Origin: an uncultured Muribaculaceae bacterium
GTDB lineage: Bacteria; Bacteroidota; Bacteroidia; Bacteroidales; Muribaculaceae
DNA length: 48,057 nt
Reading direction: 5' to 3'
Assembly: GCA_910584125.1 (NCBI GenBank)
Contig: CAJTXU010000022.1
Coordinates: 1-48,057, forward strand
Part shown: positions 1-7,517 of the stretch, one piece after another
Numbering within the stretch: the first letter of the stretch is position 1
Layout of the letters: each line of letters opens with the position of its first letter
The notes under the pieces: generated by a model
Databases searched by the model: none
Told to the model about the DNA's origin: nothing
What the model saw: only the letters and a program-made list of their open reading frames with translations
Made by a program: the position numbers and the translations under genes

Positions 1-45
1 GTCTTCTCATAATAGGAATTACTTGAAGTCATGGATTGGATGTAT

Positions 46-72
46 CTTATTAGTATCAATCTCACTAATAAG
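46..72. promoter_or_regulatory. 8-bp-stem hairpin just upstream of the recombinase start
   Basis: CTTATTAG (46-53) and CTAATAAG (65-72) form a perfect stem with an 11-nt loop, ending 9 nt before the ATG at 82. It may control translation or be a recombinase-binding site; both roles are inference. Its position argues that the real start is ATG 82 rather than the in-frame ATG at 31. Confidence 0.4.
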
Positions 73-81
73 ATTTACAAC

Positions 82-885
82 ATGACAAAAGACTTTGAAA
101 TCTTTCTGCGAGATGGGAACATGGCAAAGAATACGATTGCCGCGTACTGCTATGCGGTCAATGACTTCTTTTCGCGCCACAAGGAGCTAAACAAGAAGAA
201 CTTGTTGCTCTATAAAACCTATCTCATAGAATCGTTCAAGCCCAAAACGGTCAATCTCCGTATTCAGGCTTTGAACAAGTATCTAACCTTCTGCAACAAG
301 CCTCGACTGAGACTCAAATCGGTCAAGGTTCAGCAACGTTCCTATCTGGAAAACGTAATCAGCAATGCCGATTACACTTTCCTCAAAAACAAGTTAAAAA
401 AGGAGGAAAATCGTGCATGGTATTTCGTTGTGCGTTTTCTCGCCGCCACTGGTGCCCGTGTCAGCGAGCTTGTGCAACTGAAAGTGGAACACGTGGCATT
501 GGGCTACTACGACATATACACCAAAGGTGGGAAAATTCGACGCTTGTTCATTCCGAAGAAACTACGCGATGAAGCTAGTGAATGGCTCCACTCTGAAGGT
601 CGTACAACTGGATACCTATTTCTCAACCGTTTCGGTGAGAGGATTACTACCAGAGGTATCTCACAGCAACTGAAGAACTATGCCAAGAAATTTGGCCTCA
701 ACGAAAAAGTAATCTATCCACACTCGTTCCGGCACCGTTTCGCAAAGAATTTCCTCGAGAAATTCAACGACATCTCTCTTCTCGCAGATCTCATGGGACA
801 CGAGAGCATCGAAACAACCCGCATATACCTACGCCGAACCTCAGCAGAGCAGCAGGATATTGTAGACAGAATCATTACGTGGTAG
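82..885 (+). CDS. Tyrosine recombinase / site-specific integrase
   Basis: A 267-residue phage-integrase-fold recombinase. It has an N-terminal SAM-like core-binding domain (about residues 1-90) and a catalytic domain with the expected residues: R126 in GARVSEL, H214 and R217 in HSFRHRF, H240 in MGHES, and the nucleophile Y249 in TRIYLRR. The lysine of the beta-hairpin is probably in TKGGKIRR. At under 270 residues it is shorter than most phage or conjugative-element integrases (about 400) and closer to the small recombinases that invert local DNA, such as those beside type I restriction hsdS genes in Bacteroidales. No phage or conjugation genes follow it. The upstream partner, if any, lies outside the window. 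The ATG at 82 was chosen because a hairpin covers the upstream alternative. Family call sure; inversion role inferred. Confidence 0.9.
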   Translation: MTKDFEIFLRDGNMAKNTIAAYCYAVNDFFSRHKELNKKNLLLYKTYLIESFKPKTVNLRIQALNKYLTFCNKPRLRLKSVKVQQRSYLENVISNADYTFLKNKLKKEENRAWYFVVRFLAATGARVSELVQLKVEHVALGYYDIYTKGGKIRRLFIPKKLRDEASEWLHSEGRTTGYLFLNRFGERITTRGISQQLKNYAKKFGLNEKVIYPHSFRHRFAKNFLEKFNDISLLADLMGHESIETTRIYLRRTSAEQQDIVDRIITW

Positions 886-892
886 TATTATT

Positions 893-928
893 CGCCCGAT
901 GCGGCATCTAATCTTGCCGTATCGGGCG
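893..928 (+). terminator. Hairpin terminator after the recombinase
   Basis: CGCCCGAT(G)CGGCA pairs with TGCCG(T)ATCGGGCG around an 8-nt loop. The stem starts 8 nt after the recombinase stop and is followed by a short T run. Confidence 0.6.
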
Positions 929-1036
929 TTTCGATCACACAGAGATATGCATATGACACACATCTTTTGAATCTCAAGCCGCTATTCAGACATGTAATAA
1001 TCATATGTCTATCGCGCACAGACCCTTGGGCGTCCG

Positions 1037-1190
1037 AAACGTCCGCCCCTCCATGCTGGGACGCGCGCCGAACCACCGCGGACGCCCCTAATCATTCATC
1101 ATTAATCATTTTATTACCCACGGCTACACACAAGATGTCCTGTTGGACATTAGGCCGAATCCACGGGCCTACGCCACAACCCCCGATTTT
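1037..1190. repeat. Direct repeat copy 1 (about 150 bp, partner at 3061-3212)
   Basis: The stretch running from TCCGCCCCTCCATGCTGGGA through ACCCACGGCTACACACAAG is repeated near-identically at 3061-3212. Its right part is also the right arm of the three-hairpin repeat family, including the small hairpin ATGTCC-TGTT-GGACAT. The gene-free stretch 886-1292 holds the recombinase terminator, this repeat and a promoter; I see no gene in it. Confidence 0.75.
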
Positions 1191-1204
1191 TCTTTTGTTT
1201 TCTT

Positions 1205-1237
1205 TTTGGCGGTTTCGGAAAAAAATCGCTAACTTTG
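1205..1237 (+). promoter_or_regulatory. Bacteroidetes-type promoter before the regulator remnant
   Basis: TTTG at 1205-1208, a 21-nt spacer, and TAACTTTG at 1230-1237 match the Bacteroidetes -33/-7 pattern. It points at the pseudogene starting about 55 nt downstream. Confidence 0.6.
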
Positions 1238-1292
1238 CCGCGCGTCTCTCGGGTAGGGTGCTTTTCGAACGTCTCATCTTATTACTATCACT

Positions 1293-1919
1293 GTGAACAT
1301 CGCTGACGCCGCTTTAAATATCCGCATTGTCTCTTCTGACGGAATCCCTGCGCGATTGCTTAAGGATGACCTTGTCTCTATCTTGGGCGACAAGGAGGCC
1401 TTGGGTCACTATGCACATAGGATTTAGGAGCTTGACAACACTTATTCTTCCGATGACGCTTACACAGATCTTCTAAGAAGCGATTCTTCTCTTAGCCTTA
1501 TGGAGTGTCTGTGGCTCGACGCGGTCAGGACACACAAACCGATTACCAAAGAGGCTGCGCATCATTTAAAAGAAAGAAAGCTCATCGAGGGGAAAGCTCC
1601 GAGATATAACATCGCTCTGTCTGTGGCAAAGAAAGTTCAGCAAGTCGGCAAGTACACGAAGGAGACTGGCCTCAATAGGAATACGATGAAAAAGTTGGTA
1701 CTTCAACTCGCATCGAACGCGGGCTCCGATGGCTTCAAACGTGCGGACGCATTTGAAATTATGGAACACATTCTGCCGGCAAACATGACGAATACCCAAA
1801 AACTGTCCAATGTTTCCAATATGCTTAGAGCAATGCACGCCGACGGCTTTCTTATAAAAAGCGAGAGTGGGAAATCATGGTTTATTACTGATCTGGGGAG
1901 AGTCGAATTAGAATCGTGA
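1293..1919 (+). pseudogene. C-terminal remnant of an AlbA_2/Schlafen-like ATP-binding regulator
   Basis: Reading from GTG 1293 gives 44 codons, an in-frame TAG at 1425-1427, then an open frame to the stop at 1919, with an internal ATG at 1500. The 139 residues from 1500 resemble the C-terminal winged-helix part of the roughly 500-residue AlbA_2-domain proteins (COG2865-type): a segment like KKLIEG..P.YNIALSVAK, then a helix-turn-helix region starting GLNRNTMKKL, then a second one ending in FLIKSESGKSWFITD. The N-terminal AlbA_2 domain is missing. A promoter remains in front. A separate short protein could still be made from 1500, but missing domain plus internal stop favour a decayed gene. 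Confidence 0.6.
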
Positions 1920-1935
1920 TGGCGCGATCTGACCT

Positions 1936-1988
1936 ACGCGTTTTTACGCGTTTTTACGCGTTTTTTACGCGTTTTTTACGCGTTTTTA
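1936..1988. repeat. Tandem repeat of ACGCGTTTTT (five units)
   Basis: Five head-to-tail units of ACGCGTTTTT(T), 10, 10, 11, 11 and about 11 nt long, lie between the two broken genes. Each contains the palindrome ACGCGT, so the sites recur about once per helical turn. That phasing would suit cooperative protein binding, but no binder is known here. Confidence 0.9.
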
Positions 1989-2027
1989 TTTTGACATTCA
2001 ATGCTAAGGCAATGATTAACAAGTACT

Positions 2028-2294
2028 ATGGCAAAGAGATTTGAGATACGAAACAGTACGGCGGAGTGCCTGATCTTCCAAATTGAAGGCAAGGAATCAG
2101 GCGTACAGGTGATATACCATGATGAATCCATGTGGTGTACACAGAAGGCTATGGCGGAAATCTTTGAAGTTGGAGTCCCGGCCATAAGCAAACACCTGAA
2201 GAATATATTCGAGTGCGGAGAGCTTTCCGAAAATTCAGTTGTTTCCAAAATGGAAACAACTGGGGCAGCGGCGCAGTTCCGTGGCATCTATTAA
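2028..2294 (+). pseudogene. Truncated RhuM-family protein (N-terminal 80 residues)
   Basis: The 88-residue product has the start typical of the RhuM/virulence-protein family: a FEIRNSTAE.LIFQ strand region, then W.TQKAMAEIFEV and ISKHLKNIFECGEL. Family members are usually about 330 residues. The match ends near KMETT, where the sequence runs into repeat DNA and reads a short unrelated tail to TAA. RhuM proteins are often found beside type I restriction genes, in keeping with the recombinase at the window start. The tandem ACGCGT array lies just upstream in the likely promoter region. Family recognition is fairly sure; whether the fragment is expressed is unknown. Confidence 0.65.
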
Positions 2295-2346
2295 TATAAC
2301 AGTAGTCACATCCGGACGCAAGACTCGGCGTTGGGCGACTGCGTAG

Positions 2347-2494
2347 CCACCGGGGAGGGCGACTGTCCCAGTCGCCGTGGTGTGTGCTCGCGATAGCGAG
2401 CATTCCTGTTGTCATAAAGAACATGTTATGATTATCTATGCTCGCTATCGCGAGCAAACCTCCCGGCGACTGGGACAGTCGCCATCCCAGGTGG
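2347..2494. repeat. 148-bp inverted repeat with nested hairpins
   Basis: Arms of about 30 nt at 2347-2376 and 2465-2494 are near-perfect reverse complements. Each arm itself contains a hairpin, GGCGACTG-TCC-CAGTCGCC and GGCGACTG-GGA-CAGTCGCC. Inside lie two more, GCTCGC-GATA-GCGAGC and GCTCGC-TATC-GCGAGC. A half copy of this element lies at 10982-11013. Confidence 0.8.
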
Positions 2495-2704
2495 GCTCAC
2501 GCGATCGCCAGAATAAGTTGGCTTATTTTTGGCGTCATGAGCACTTCGTTGTTCTGCGCAATTCTGCAAGTTCGGCGAGCGCGATAGCGCAAAGGTTCGG
2601 TAATCTGCTCTTCTCCTCAGTTCGAACGAAAAGAGAGGCCCCAGGCGTCCGAGACGTCCGCAATGCGGTTGAATTAAGGCGTATATATCAGATACCCAGG
2701 TGAT

Positions 2705-2833
2705 TATTCCATGCCTGAAAGGCATCTTGTGTGTAGCCGTGGGTATGACACCGACGGCGCGAAGCGCATCGTCGGTGTCATACCCACGGTAGGCGAGTGA
2801 GAGATATGTGTCGGCAACGACACCTTGTTGCAC
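2705..2833 (-). repeat. Three-hairpin extragenic repeat, copy A
   Basis: Read on the minus strand it has a small hairpin GTGTCG..CGACAC (2808-2823), a perfect 19-bp central stem (2738-2756 with 2770-2788) with an inner GCGC-GAA-GCGC tip, then CGGCTACACACAAG and a terminal hairpin ATGCCT-TTC-AGGCAT (2711-2725). Copies B and C have the same plan with different stem sequences. Confidence 0.85.
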
Positions 2834-2879
2834 AATCCGACTCTCTACTCATCCCCTCTTGATATGTTCTAAAAGTGCA

Positions 2880-2999
2880 TCAAGGTGCCTTTCAGGCACT
2901 TCCATCCTGCCTGTCTACCGGGGGTATGGATTCGACGATGGGCTTCGCCCCGTCGAATCCATACCCCCGGCTACACACGAGATGTCTTTCAGACATTGA
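2880..2999 (+). repeat. Three-hairpin extragenic repeat, copy B
   Basis: Left hairpin GTGCCT-TTC-AGGCAC (2885-2899), perfect 19-bp central stem (2919-2937 with 2951-2969) tipped by GGGC-TTC-GCCC, then CGGCTACACACGAG and right hairpin ATGTCT-TTC-AGACAT (2982-2996). The central stem reads GGATTCGACG where copies A and C read GACACCGACG, and the opposite arm has changed to match. Confidence 0.85.
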
Positions 3000-3060
3000 C
3001 TGCGGCGACTCTATATCAGTCTGGTATAAAGTCTAATAACTCTTAACTCAACCGCATTGG

Positions 3061-3212
3061 AGACGTCCGCCCCTCCATGCTGGGACACGCGCCGAACCAC
3101 CGCGGACGCCCCTAATCATTCATCATTAATCATTCATCATTTTATTACCCACGGCTACACACAAGATGTCCTGTCTATTAGGTCGGATCCACAGGCCTAA
3201 GCCACTGCCCCA
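3061..3212. repeat. Direct repeat copy 2
   Basis: Near-identical to 1037-1190, in the same orientation. Differences are a 9-bp duplication in the CATTCAT run near 3120-3140 and loss of part of the terminal hairpin (ATGTCCTGT then CTATTAGG). Together the copies flank the two broken genes. Confidence 0.75.
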
Positions 3213-3269
3213 CCCTCTTCCTCTCAGACGGATGAAGCCCGTCAAGCTGGACCTCAGGAACAGCCGACG

Positions 3270-3301
3270 GCCGCCGCGAGTTCGTCAGAATCCGCGGCGG
3301 C
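3270..3301 (-). terminator. GC-rich hairpin at the end of the sugar operon
   Basis: GCCGCCGCG (3270-3278) pairs with CGCGGCGGC (3293-3301). The stem straddles the stop codon of the nucleotidyltransferase/kinase gene. No clear T run follows on the minus strand, so termination is only probable. Confidence 0.35.
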
Positions 3302-4445
3302 GTATCTTTATCGGAATCATGTCGGGCGTCGTCGGGGCGTCGTCGGGGAGGACGAGGGCGAGGTGGCCGCCGCCTCCGGCGCCGAGCATCTTCCAGGCAA
3401 GGGCCGTGTCGCGGATCCGGTCGATGTATTCGCTGACTCCGGGCTGCATCATCGCCGGGAACATGGCGACCTGGGCGTCGAACGAGTCGCGGAACGCCGT
3501 GGCGAAAGCCGCGAGGTCTCTGCGCATGATGGCATCCCAGCACCGATCGGCCGCGGAGGTCAGGGCCTTGACTTTCGCGGGTGTGATGTTCTTGCCCTCT
3601 ACCACCGAACAGCCCGGGCGACGCGGGAACATCGGAAGGAGCACGATATGGCTTTCAAGCCATGTCAACGTCTCCTCGTCATGGCACGACTCGATCCGGT
3701 CAGGCCAGTATCGGTTGTTGTAATGATGGCGCGTGAGACCCGACATGCAGATTCCGATGGCGTCCTGCGCTCCCGAGACATGGCCTTTGTTCTCGGGGTC
3801 GTTCTCGAAACAGAACAGCAGACGGGCGAGCATCTCCTCATCGTAGTCGGGAAGCTCGTAGGGCCATATTTTCTTGGCCGCGTTGCGGGTGGATGTCGAC
3901 ATTCCGCCGCGCTCCATGAACTCGCATGTCGGCTCGATCGATGCGGTGATGGCCCATCCCTCGCCATATTGCGAGACATATGGCTGGTCGATCCATGTGC
4001 CGGCGATGTCGACGCGGTATGGCAGATGTGATTTCACGCTGCCGCGCAGGCCGGTGGTGGAACGGGCCTCCAGTCCGGCTTCGGGCACGCGGGAGAGCTC
4101 GACGTATTCCACGCCTCGCCGTTGGCACAACGCGCGCTTCTCGTCGCTGCCGCCGTCGGAGTTGACCACGAAGATATCCGGTTTCACGGCGTCCATGGTC
4201 TCGACGAAATCGAGCATCCCGCTGCCGGGATTTATAAAGGCGTCGGTGACATAACGTATCGCCTTGACCATGTAGAGGCGCTCTTTCTCAGAGTAGACCG
4301 TCCGGCGGTGTTTGAGTTCCTCTATGGTCTTGTCGGATCCGATGCCGACATAGAGGTCGCCATATTTCGAAGCCTCCTTGAAGAACGCCACGTGCCCCGA
4401 GTGGAGCATGTCGTAACATCCGGAGACGAATACTTTCTTTCTCAT
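3285..4445 (-). CDS. Cytidylyltransferase-like / GHMP-kinase-like fusion, probable sugar activation enzyme
   Basis: 386 residues. Residues 1-135 are a nucleotidyltransferase of the HxGH class (VSGCYDMLHSGHVAFF, then VGIGSDKT and a Lys-rich loop). The rest resembles a compact GHMP sugar kinase: a first motif RVDIAGTWIDQP near 143, a possible phosphate loop RGGMSTSTRNAA, SGAQDAIG corresponding to the QDQ region of heptose and fucose kinases, and a C-terminal LGAGGGGHL near 350. Kinase plus nucleotidyltransferase in one chain recalls Bacteroides Fkp (fucose to GDP-fucose), but Fkp is about 950 residues and its transferase half is of another family. It is last in an operon with a mutarotase and a FucP-like permease, so a 6-deoxysugar such as L-fucose is the likely substrate (inference). 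The nucleotide used cannot be read from the sequence. Confidence 0.75.
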   Translation of the reverse strand: MRKKVFVSGCYDMLHSGHVAFFKEASKYGDLYVGIGSDKTIEELKHRRTVYSEKERLYMVKAIRYVTDAFINPGSGMLDFVETMDAVKPDIFVVNSDGGSDEKRALCQRRGVEYVELSRVPEAGLEARSTTGLRGSVKSHLPYRVDIAGTWIDQPYVSQYGEGWAITASIEPTCEFMERGGMSTSTRNAAKKIWPYELPDYDEEMLARLLFCFENDPENKGHVSGAQDAIGICMSGLTRHHYNNRYWPDRIESCHDEETLTWLESHIVLLPMFPRRPGCSVVEGKNITPAKVKALTSAADRCWDAIMRRDLAAFATAFRDSFDAQVAMFPAMMQPGVSEYIDRIRDTALAWKMLGAGGGGHLALVLPDDAPTTPDMIPIKIRRRGF

Positions 4446-4483
4446 ATATATCTATAGCGTGTTTTCAATTCTGTAAGGCGGCA

Positions 4484-5737
4484 TTATCGCCGGCGGAGAT
4501 TCCGGATTATTCCGGCTGCGTATGCAAGGACTACGGCCAGACAGACGGCCGGCACCCAGAAGGAGTCGCCGATTCCGAACGCGTCCGACACCAGGGCCTG
4601 CAGCGGGGTGATCAGCGCCCCGCCGAGTATCGCCATGATGAGACCGGAAGCCGCGAGTTTCGCGCTTTCGCCCGATATCCCCTCCAGGGCTATGCCATAT
4701 ATGGTCGGGAACATAAGCGACATGCAGGCCGATATTCCCACAAGCGCCCATATCGACGGCATTCCGTTGCCGAAGATGACGACGAGGGTGCAGCCCACCG
4801 CGGCCGCGGCCGCCCATAAAAGCAGCGTGACCGGGCGGATGAAGCCCATCAGCCATGTGAACAGGAAGCGGCATGCGGTGAAGGCGATGATGGAATAGAG
4901 GAATATCATCGACGCGTCTTTCTCAAGCATCCCGAGCCGGTCCATGGCCAGCCGTATCGTGAACGACCATACTCCGGTCTGGACGCCGACATAGAAGAAC
5001 TGTGCCACAACGCCATAGCGCCACCTTCGGTTCTTCCACAGTGTGCCGAAAGCCGACTTTATGTTGAGATTGCCTGAATCCCTGTCGGCCGGCATCCTCA
5101 CGACCGCAATGATGACGAAAAGAATGGCCAAAACGGCCCCGATGAGCATATACGTCATCGAAATGGCGCTCAGTTCGTGGGTCTGGATTTCTGCCAGGGC
5201 CGCGGAGCCCATGCCGGCGCGTTCGGCCGCGTCGGCCGCGTTGAGTTCGGACAGGATGAAGTGCCGGCTCAGCAGGATTCCGCAGATGGCGCCTACGGGA
5301 TTGAGGGTCTGCGCTATGTTGAGACGCCGGGTAGCGGTTTCCTTGGGTCCCATCGAGAGGATATAGGGATTGGCTGTGGTCTCCAGCACGGCACATCCTC
5401 CCGCCATGACATAGATCGCGAAGAGAAAGAAACCGTATGAGGCCGTCTGTCCGGCGGGATAGAAGAGCATGGTGCCCGCGGCATAAAGCGCGAGTCCCAG
5501 CAGTATGCCGGACTTATAGGAATGCCGGCCGATGAATATGGCGGCCGGAAGCGCGAAACAGAAATATGCGCCGAAGAACGCGAACTGTACGAGCGACGTC
5601 TGAAGGTCGCTCATCGACATTATGCGCCTGAAGGCCGCTAAAAGTGTGTCGTTCATGTTGTTGGCCACTCCCCACAGCAGGAAGAGGAGACTTACGAGCA
5701 CGAACGGGACTCCATAAGACTTTGAGATCTGCCGCAT
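4484..5737 (-). CDS. fucP: FucP-family sugar:proton symporter (MFS)
   Basis: 417 residues and about 12 hydrophobic segments. The FucP/GluP signatures are clear: LLFLLWGVANNMNDTLL at the N terminus, FFGAYFCFALPA, LETTANPYI, and RRLNIAQTLNPVG at the end of the first half. Family members take up L-fucose or related sugars with protons across the inner membrane. The start ATG lies 3 nt after the mutarotase stop, and the fusion enzyme follows after 38 nt, so uptake, anomer conversion and activation appear to be made together. Substrate is inferred from family and neighbours; glucose or galactose relatives in this family cannot be excluded. Confidence 0.85.
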   Translation of the reverse strand: MRQISKSYGVPFVLVSLLFLLWGVANNMNDTLLAAFRRIMSMSDLQTSLVQFAFFGAYFCFALPAAIFIGRHSYKSGILLGLALYAAGTMLFYPAGQTASYGFFLFAIYVMAGGCAVLETTANPYILSMGPKETATRRLNIAQTLNPVGAICGILLSRHFILSELNAADAAERAGMGSAALAEIQTHELSAISMTYMLIGAVLAILFVIIAVVRMPADRDSGNLNIKSAFGTLWKNRRWRYGVVAQFFYVGVQTGVWSFTIRLAMDRLGMLEKDASMIFLYSIIAFTACRFLFTWLMGFIRPVTLLLWAAAAAVGCTLVVIFGNGMPSIWALVGISACMSLMFPTIYGIALEGISGESAKLAASGLIMAILGGALITPLQALVSDAFGIGDSFWVPAVCLAVVLAYAAGIIRNLRRR

Positions 5738-5740
5738 GAC

Positions 5741-6070
5741 CTATAATTCAAAAATCTTCGACATCAGTTTCCATTTCTCTGCGGAAGACTCTTCCTTTCC
5801 GCAATTCTGGAATCTCGCCACGTACTCCTCCCATTCCTGTTGGCGGGGCATCGTCGCCAGACGATTGAACGCGGACTCAAGATCCAGGTCGTCAGGAGCC
5901 TCTATGATCATCACGAGGTTGTTTCCCAAAAGATAGATATCCATTGCGGTGACTCCCACCTCTTTGATACCGGATCTGATCTCCGGCCAGATGTTCCGGT
6001 GGACATCGCAATACTCATCGATCAGAGACTGATCATCCTTGAGAGAAAGAGTCTTCACCAAGCGCTGCAT
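5741..6070 (-). CDS. L-rhamnose/L-fucose mutarotase family protein
   Basis: 109 residues, the usual length for the L-rhamnose mutarotase family (PF05336). Family features seen are the DVHRNIWPEI segment, VTAMDIYLLGNNLVMIIEA and a W-containing C-terminal part. Such enzymes interconvert alpha and beta anomers of 6-deoxy sugars in the cytoplasm. First gene of the operon with the permease and the nucleotidyltransferase/kinase, behind a good promoter. Fucose is more likely than rhamnose here because the permease is FucP-like and no rhamnose isomerase or kinase is present. Confidence 0.85.
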   Translation of the reverse strand: MQRLVKTLSLKDDQSLIDEYCDVHRNIWPEIRSGIKEVGVTAMDIYLLGNNLVMIIEAPDDLDLESAFNRLATMPRQQEWEEYVARFQNCGKEESSAEKWKLMSKIFEL

Positions 6071-6104
6071 AATTCATGATTTTAAGATTGATTTACAATT
6101 GACG

Positions 6105-6136
6105 GCAAGTTACAAAATCTTTCCCAATTATGCAAA
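6105..6136 (-). promoter_or_regulatory. Promoter of the mutarotase-fucP-kinase operon
   Basis: On the minus strand: TTTG (6136-6133), a 20-nt spacer, then TAACTTGC (6112-6105), close to the Bacteroidetes TAnnTTTG. The gene start lies about 35 nt downstream. Confidence 0.6.
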
Positions 6137-6159
6137 TCCAATCGCGACACGAGCCTCGA

Positions 6160-6395
6160 CTATCGCGCTTTTCGCACGAATGTTGACCTCACGCAGAGGG
6201 AGCGCAAAGAGCGCAGAGGAGGCTCCGCGTCCAAAACTTCGCGCAGAGGGCTACGCAGCATTTTAAGAACCCCGAGGGGCTCGCGACGCCAAAGATAAGC
6301 AATCGTCGTAGAACGCAGAGTTAAGAGCTTCGCTCTCGGCATCCGCTGTAGAACCCGTGCTTGGCGAGTGCTTGCTTTCGGTAGCAGCAATGTCA
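6160..6395. other. Intergenic stretch with CGCAGAG-type repeats
   Basis: Part of a 325-bp gap between tatC and the mutarotase operon. It carries several CGCAGAGG/CGCAGAG words, a hairpin AGAGC-TTC-GCTCT near 6330 and an imperfect one around GGTAGCAGCAATGTCACTACC just after tatC. No gene or tRNA seen. It probably contains the end of the tat transcript, but no classical terminator is evident. Confidence 0.5.
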
Positions 6396-7241
6396 CTACC
6401 CTACCTGCACATCAGGCGTCTCCTCGTCTTCGGACTCTTCCGGCGCAGGTTTTGGCCCCCATTTCTTCAGGATCAGTATGCTGACTTCGTAGAGGGCATA
6501 GATGGGGATGGTGACGAGCACGAGCGTGAAGAGGTCGGGCGGTGTGATTATCGCCGCCACCACCATTATTATGACAAGGGCATATGCCCTGTATCGCGCC
6601 AGCAACCGGGAGTCGATGAATCCCATCTTCCCCAATATGAATGCCATCACGGGCAACTGGAACACCACTCCCATCACGAATGTCAGTGTCGTGAAAGTCG
6701 TTATGTAGGAGTCGAGCGTAATCGTATTGGCGATGCGGTCGTCTACCTGATAGTTCCCGAGAAACTGAAACGAGATCGGAAACAACACGAAGTAGCTCAT
6801 CAGCAGTCCGAGCAGAAACAGCATGTAGACCACCACCGCCACAAGATAGGAATATTTCTTCTCGCTTTCGTAGAGAGCCGGAGATATGAACCGGAACAGT
6901 TCGAAGACTATATATGGCGATGCCAGGAGTGCCGCCAACAGACACGACACGGTGATATGTGTCATGAACTGCGACGACAGTTCCGTGTTGATCAGCGGTA
7001 TGTCGTATTCCTTGAAATGGAAAGGCATACCCATAGTGGCGAGAAGCCGCTCGATATACTGAAAAGTGATGAAGCCGGAATCTTTGGGGGCGAGCAGTAT
7101 TTCGAATGTTTCGGTCTTGAAACAGAAGATGATGCAGGCCAGTACGACCACAACGGCGATAATCCGGAAGAGCATCTTGCGGAAAACCTCAAGATGCCCT
7201 CCGAATGTCAGCATACCGACACCGGAATCAGTCTCGCTCAC
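6396..7241 (-). CDS. tatC: Sec-independent protein translocase TatC
   Basis: 281 residues with the six membrane spans expected of TatC. Recognisable features are the N-terminal GMLTFGGHLEVFRKMLFR (TatC normally has HL.ELR here), SPYIVFELFRFISPALYESEKKY, VFQLPVMAFILGKMGF and AAIITPPDLFTLVLVTIPIYALYE. TatC binds the twin-arginine signal in the inner membrane. It overlaps tatA by 4 nt and ends the operon that begins with the CXXX-repeat peptide precursor, whose leader has a twin-arginine motif. The tail after residue 255 is acidic. No second Tat locus is visible in the window, so this may be the cell's general Tat system or a dedicated one. Confidence 0.95.
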   Translation of the reverse strand: MSETDSGVGMLTFGGHLEVFRKMLFRIIAVVVVLACIIFCFKTETFEILLAPKDSGFITFQYIERLLATMGMPFHFKEYDIPLINTELSSQFMTHITVSCLLAALLASPYIVFELFRFISPALYESEKKYSYLVAVVVYMLFLLGLLMSYFVLFPISFQFLGNYQVDDRIANTITLDSYITTFTTLTFVMGVVFQLPVMAFILGKMGFIDSRLLARYRAYALVIIMVVAAIITPPDLFTLVLVTIPIYALYEVSILILKKWGPKPAPEESEDEETPDVQVG

Positions 7242-7513
7242 TTGCCGGAGACGTTATTGGTGTCGGCGCGGGAAGTCTCTCCATCGGCCGGAAATTCCGA
7301 GAGGGCCATACGTTCATCGGCACGACGCTGGATTTCCTCCTCCACACGACGGTTCATTTCCTCCTCCGACGGCTCGGCCATGCCCTCCTTGAAATTCTTC
7401 ACACCCTTGCCCATACCCTTCATGAGTTCGGGCACCTTCTTTCCGCCGAAAATCAGCAGAACCACCGCGCATATGAGAATAATCTCCGTCGCGCCTATCA
7501 TGCACAGTATCAT
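7238..7513 (-). CDS. tatA: Sec-independent protein translocase TatA/TatE
   Basis: 91 residues: one N-terminal membrane helix (IGATEIILICAVVLLIFGGKKVPEL), the FGGKKVPEL hinge typical of TatA, an amphipathic helix MKGMGKGVKNFKEGM and an acidic coil. TatA oligomers form the passage for folded proteins. The start lies 4 nt after the stop of the CXXX accessory gene and its end overlaps tatC by 4 nt, implying coupled translation. No tatB is present, as is usual for Bacteroidota TatAC systems. Confidence 0.95.
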   Translation of the reverse strand: MILCMIGATEIILICAVVLLIFGGKKVPELMKGMGKGVKNFKEGMAEPSEEEMNRRVEEEIQRRADERMALSEFPADGETSRADTNNVSGK

Positions 7514-7517
7514 AATG

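Larger units (their letters stand above)
2295..3284. other. Gene-free repeat cluster between RhuM remnant and sugar genes
   Basis: About 990 bp without a convincing gene. It holds one 148-bp inverted repeat, two copies of the three-hairpin element and the second copy of the 150-bp direct repeat, listed separately. Short fragments such as GAGACGTCCGC and AACCGCATT recur in both orientations around 2650-2675 and 3045-3070, as if elements had inserted into one another. Confidence 0.7.

Noticed and set aside
82..885. Recombinase as mark of a prophage or conjugative element
   Set aside because: No phage structural, relaxase or tra-type genes are in the window, and the protein is short for such integrases.
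886..1292. tRNA gene serving as integration site after the recombinase
   Set aside because: No cloverleaf or TTCRANNC-type segment found here or in the other gaps.
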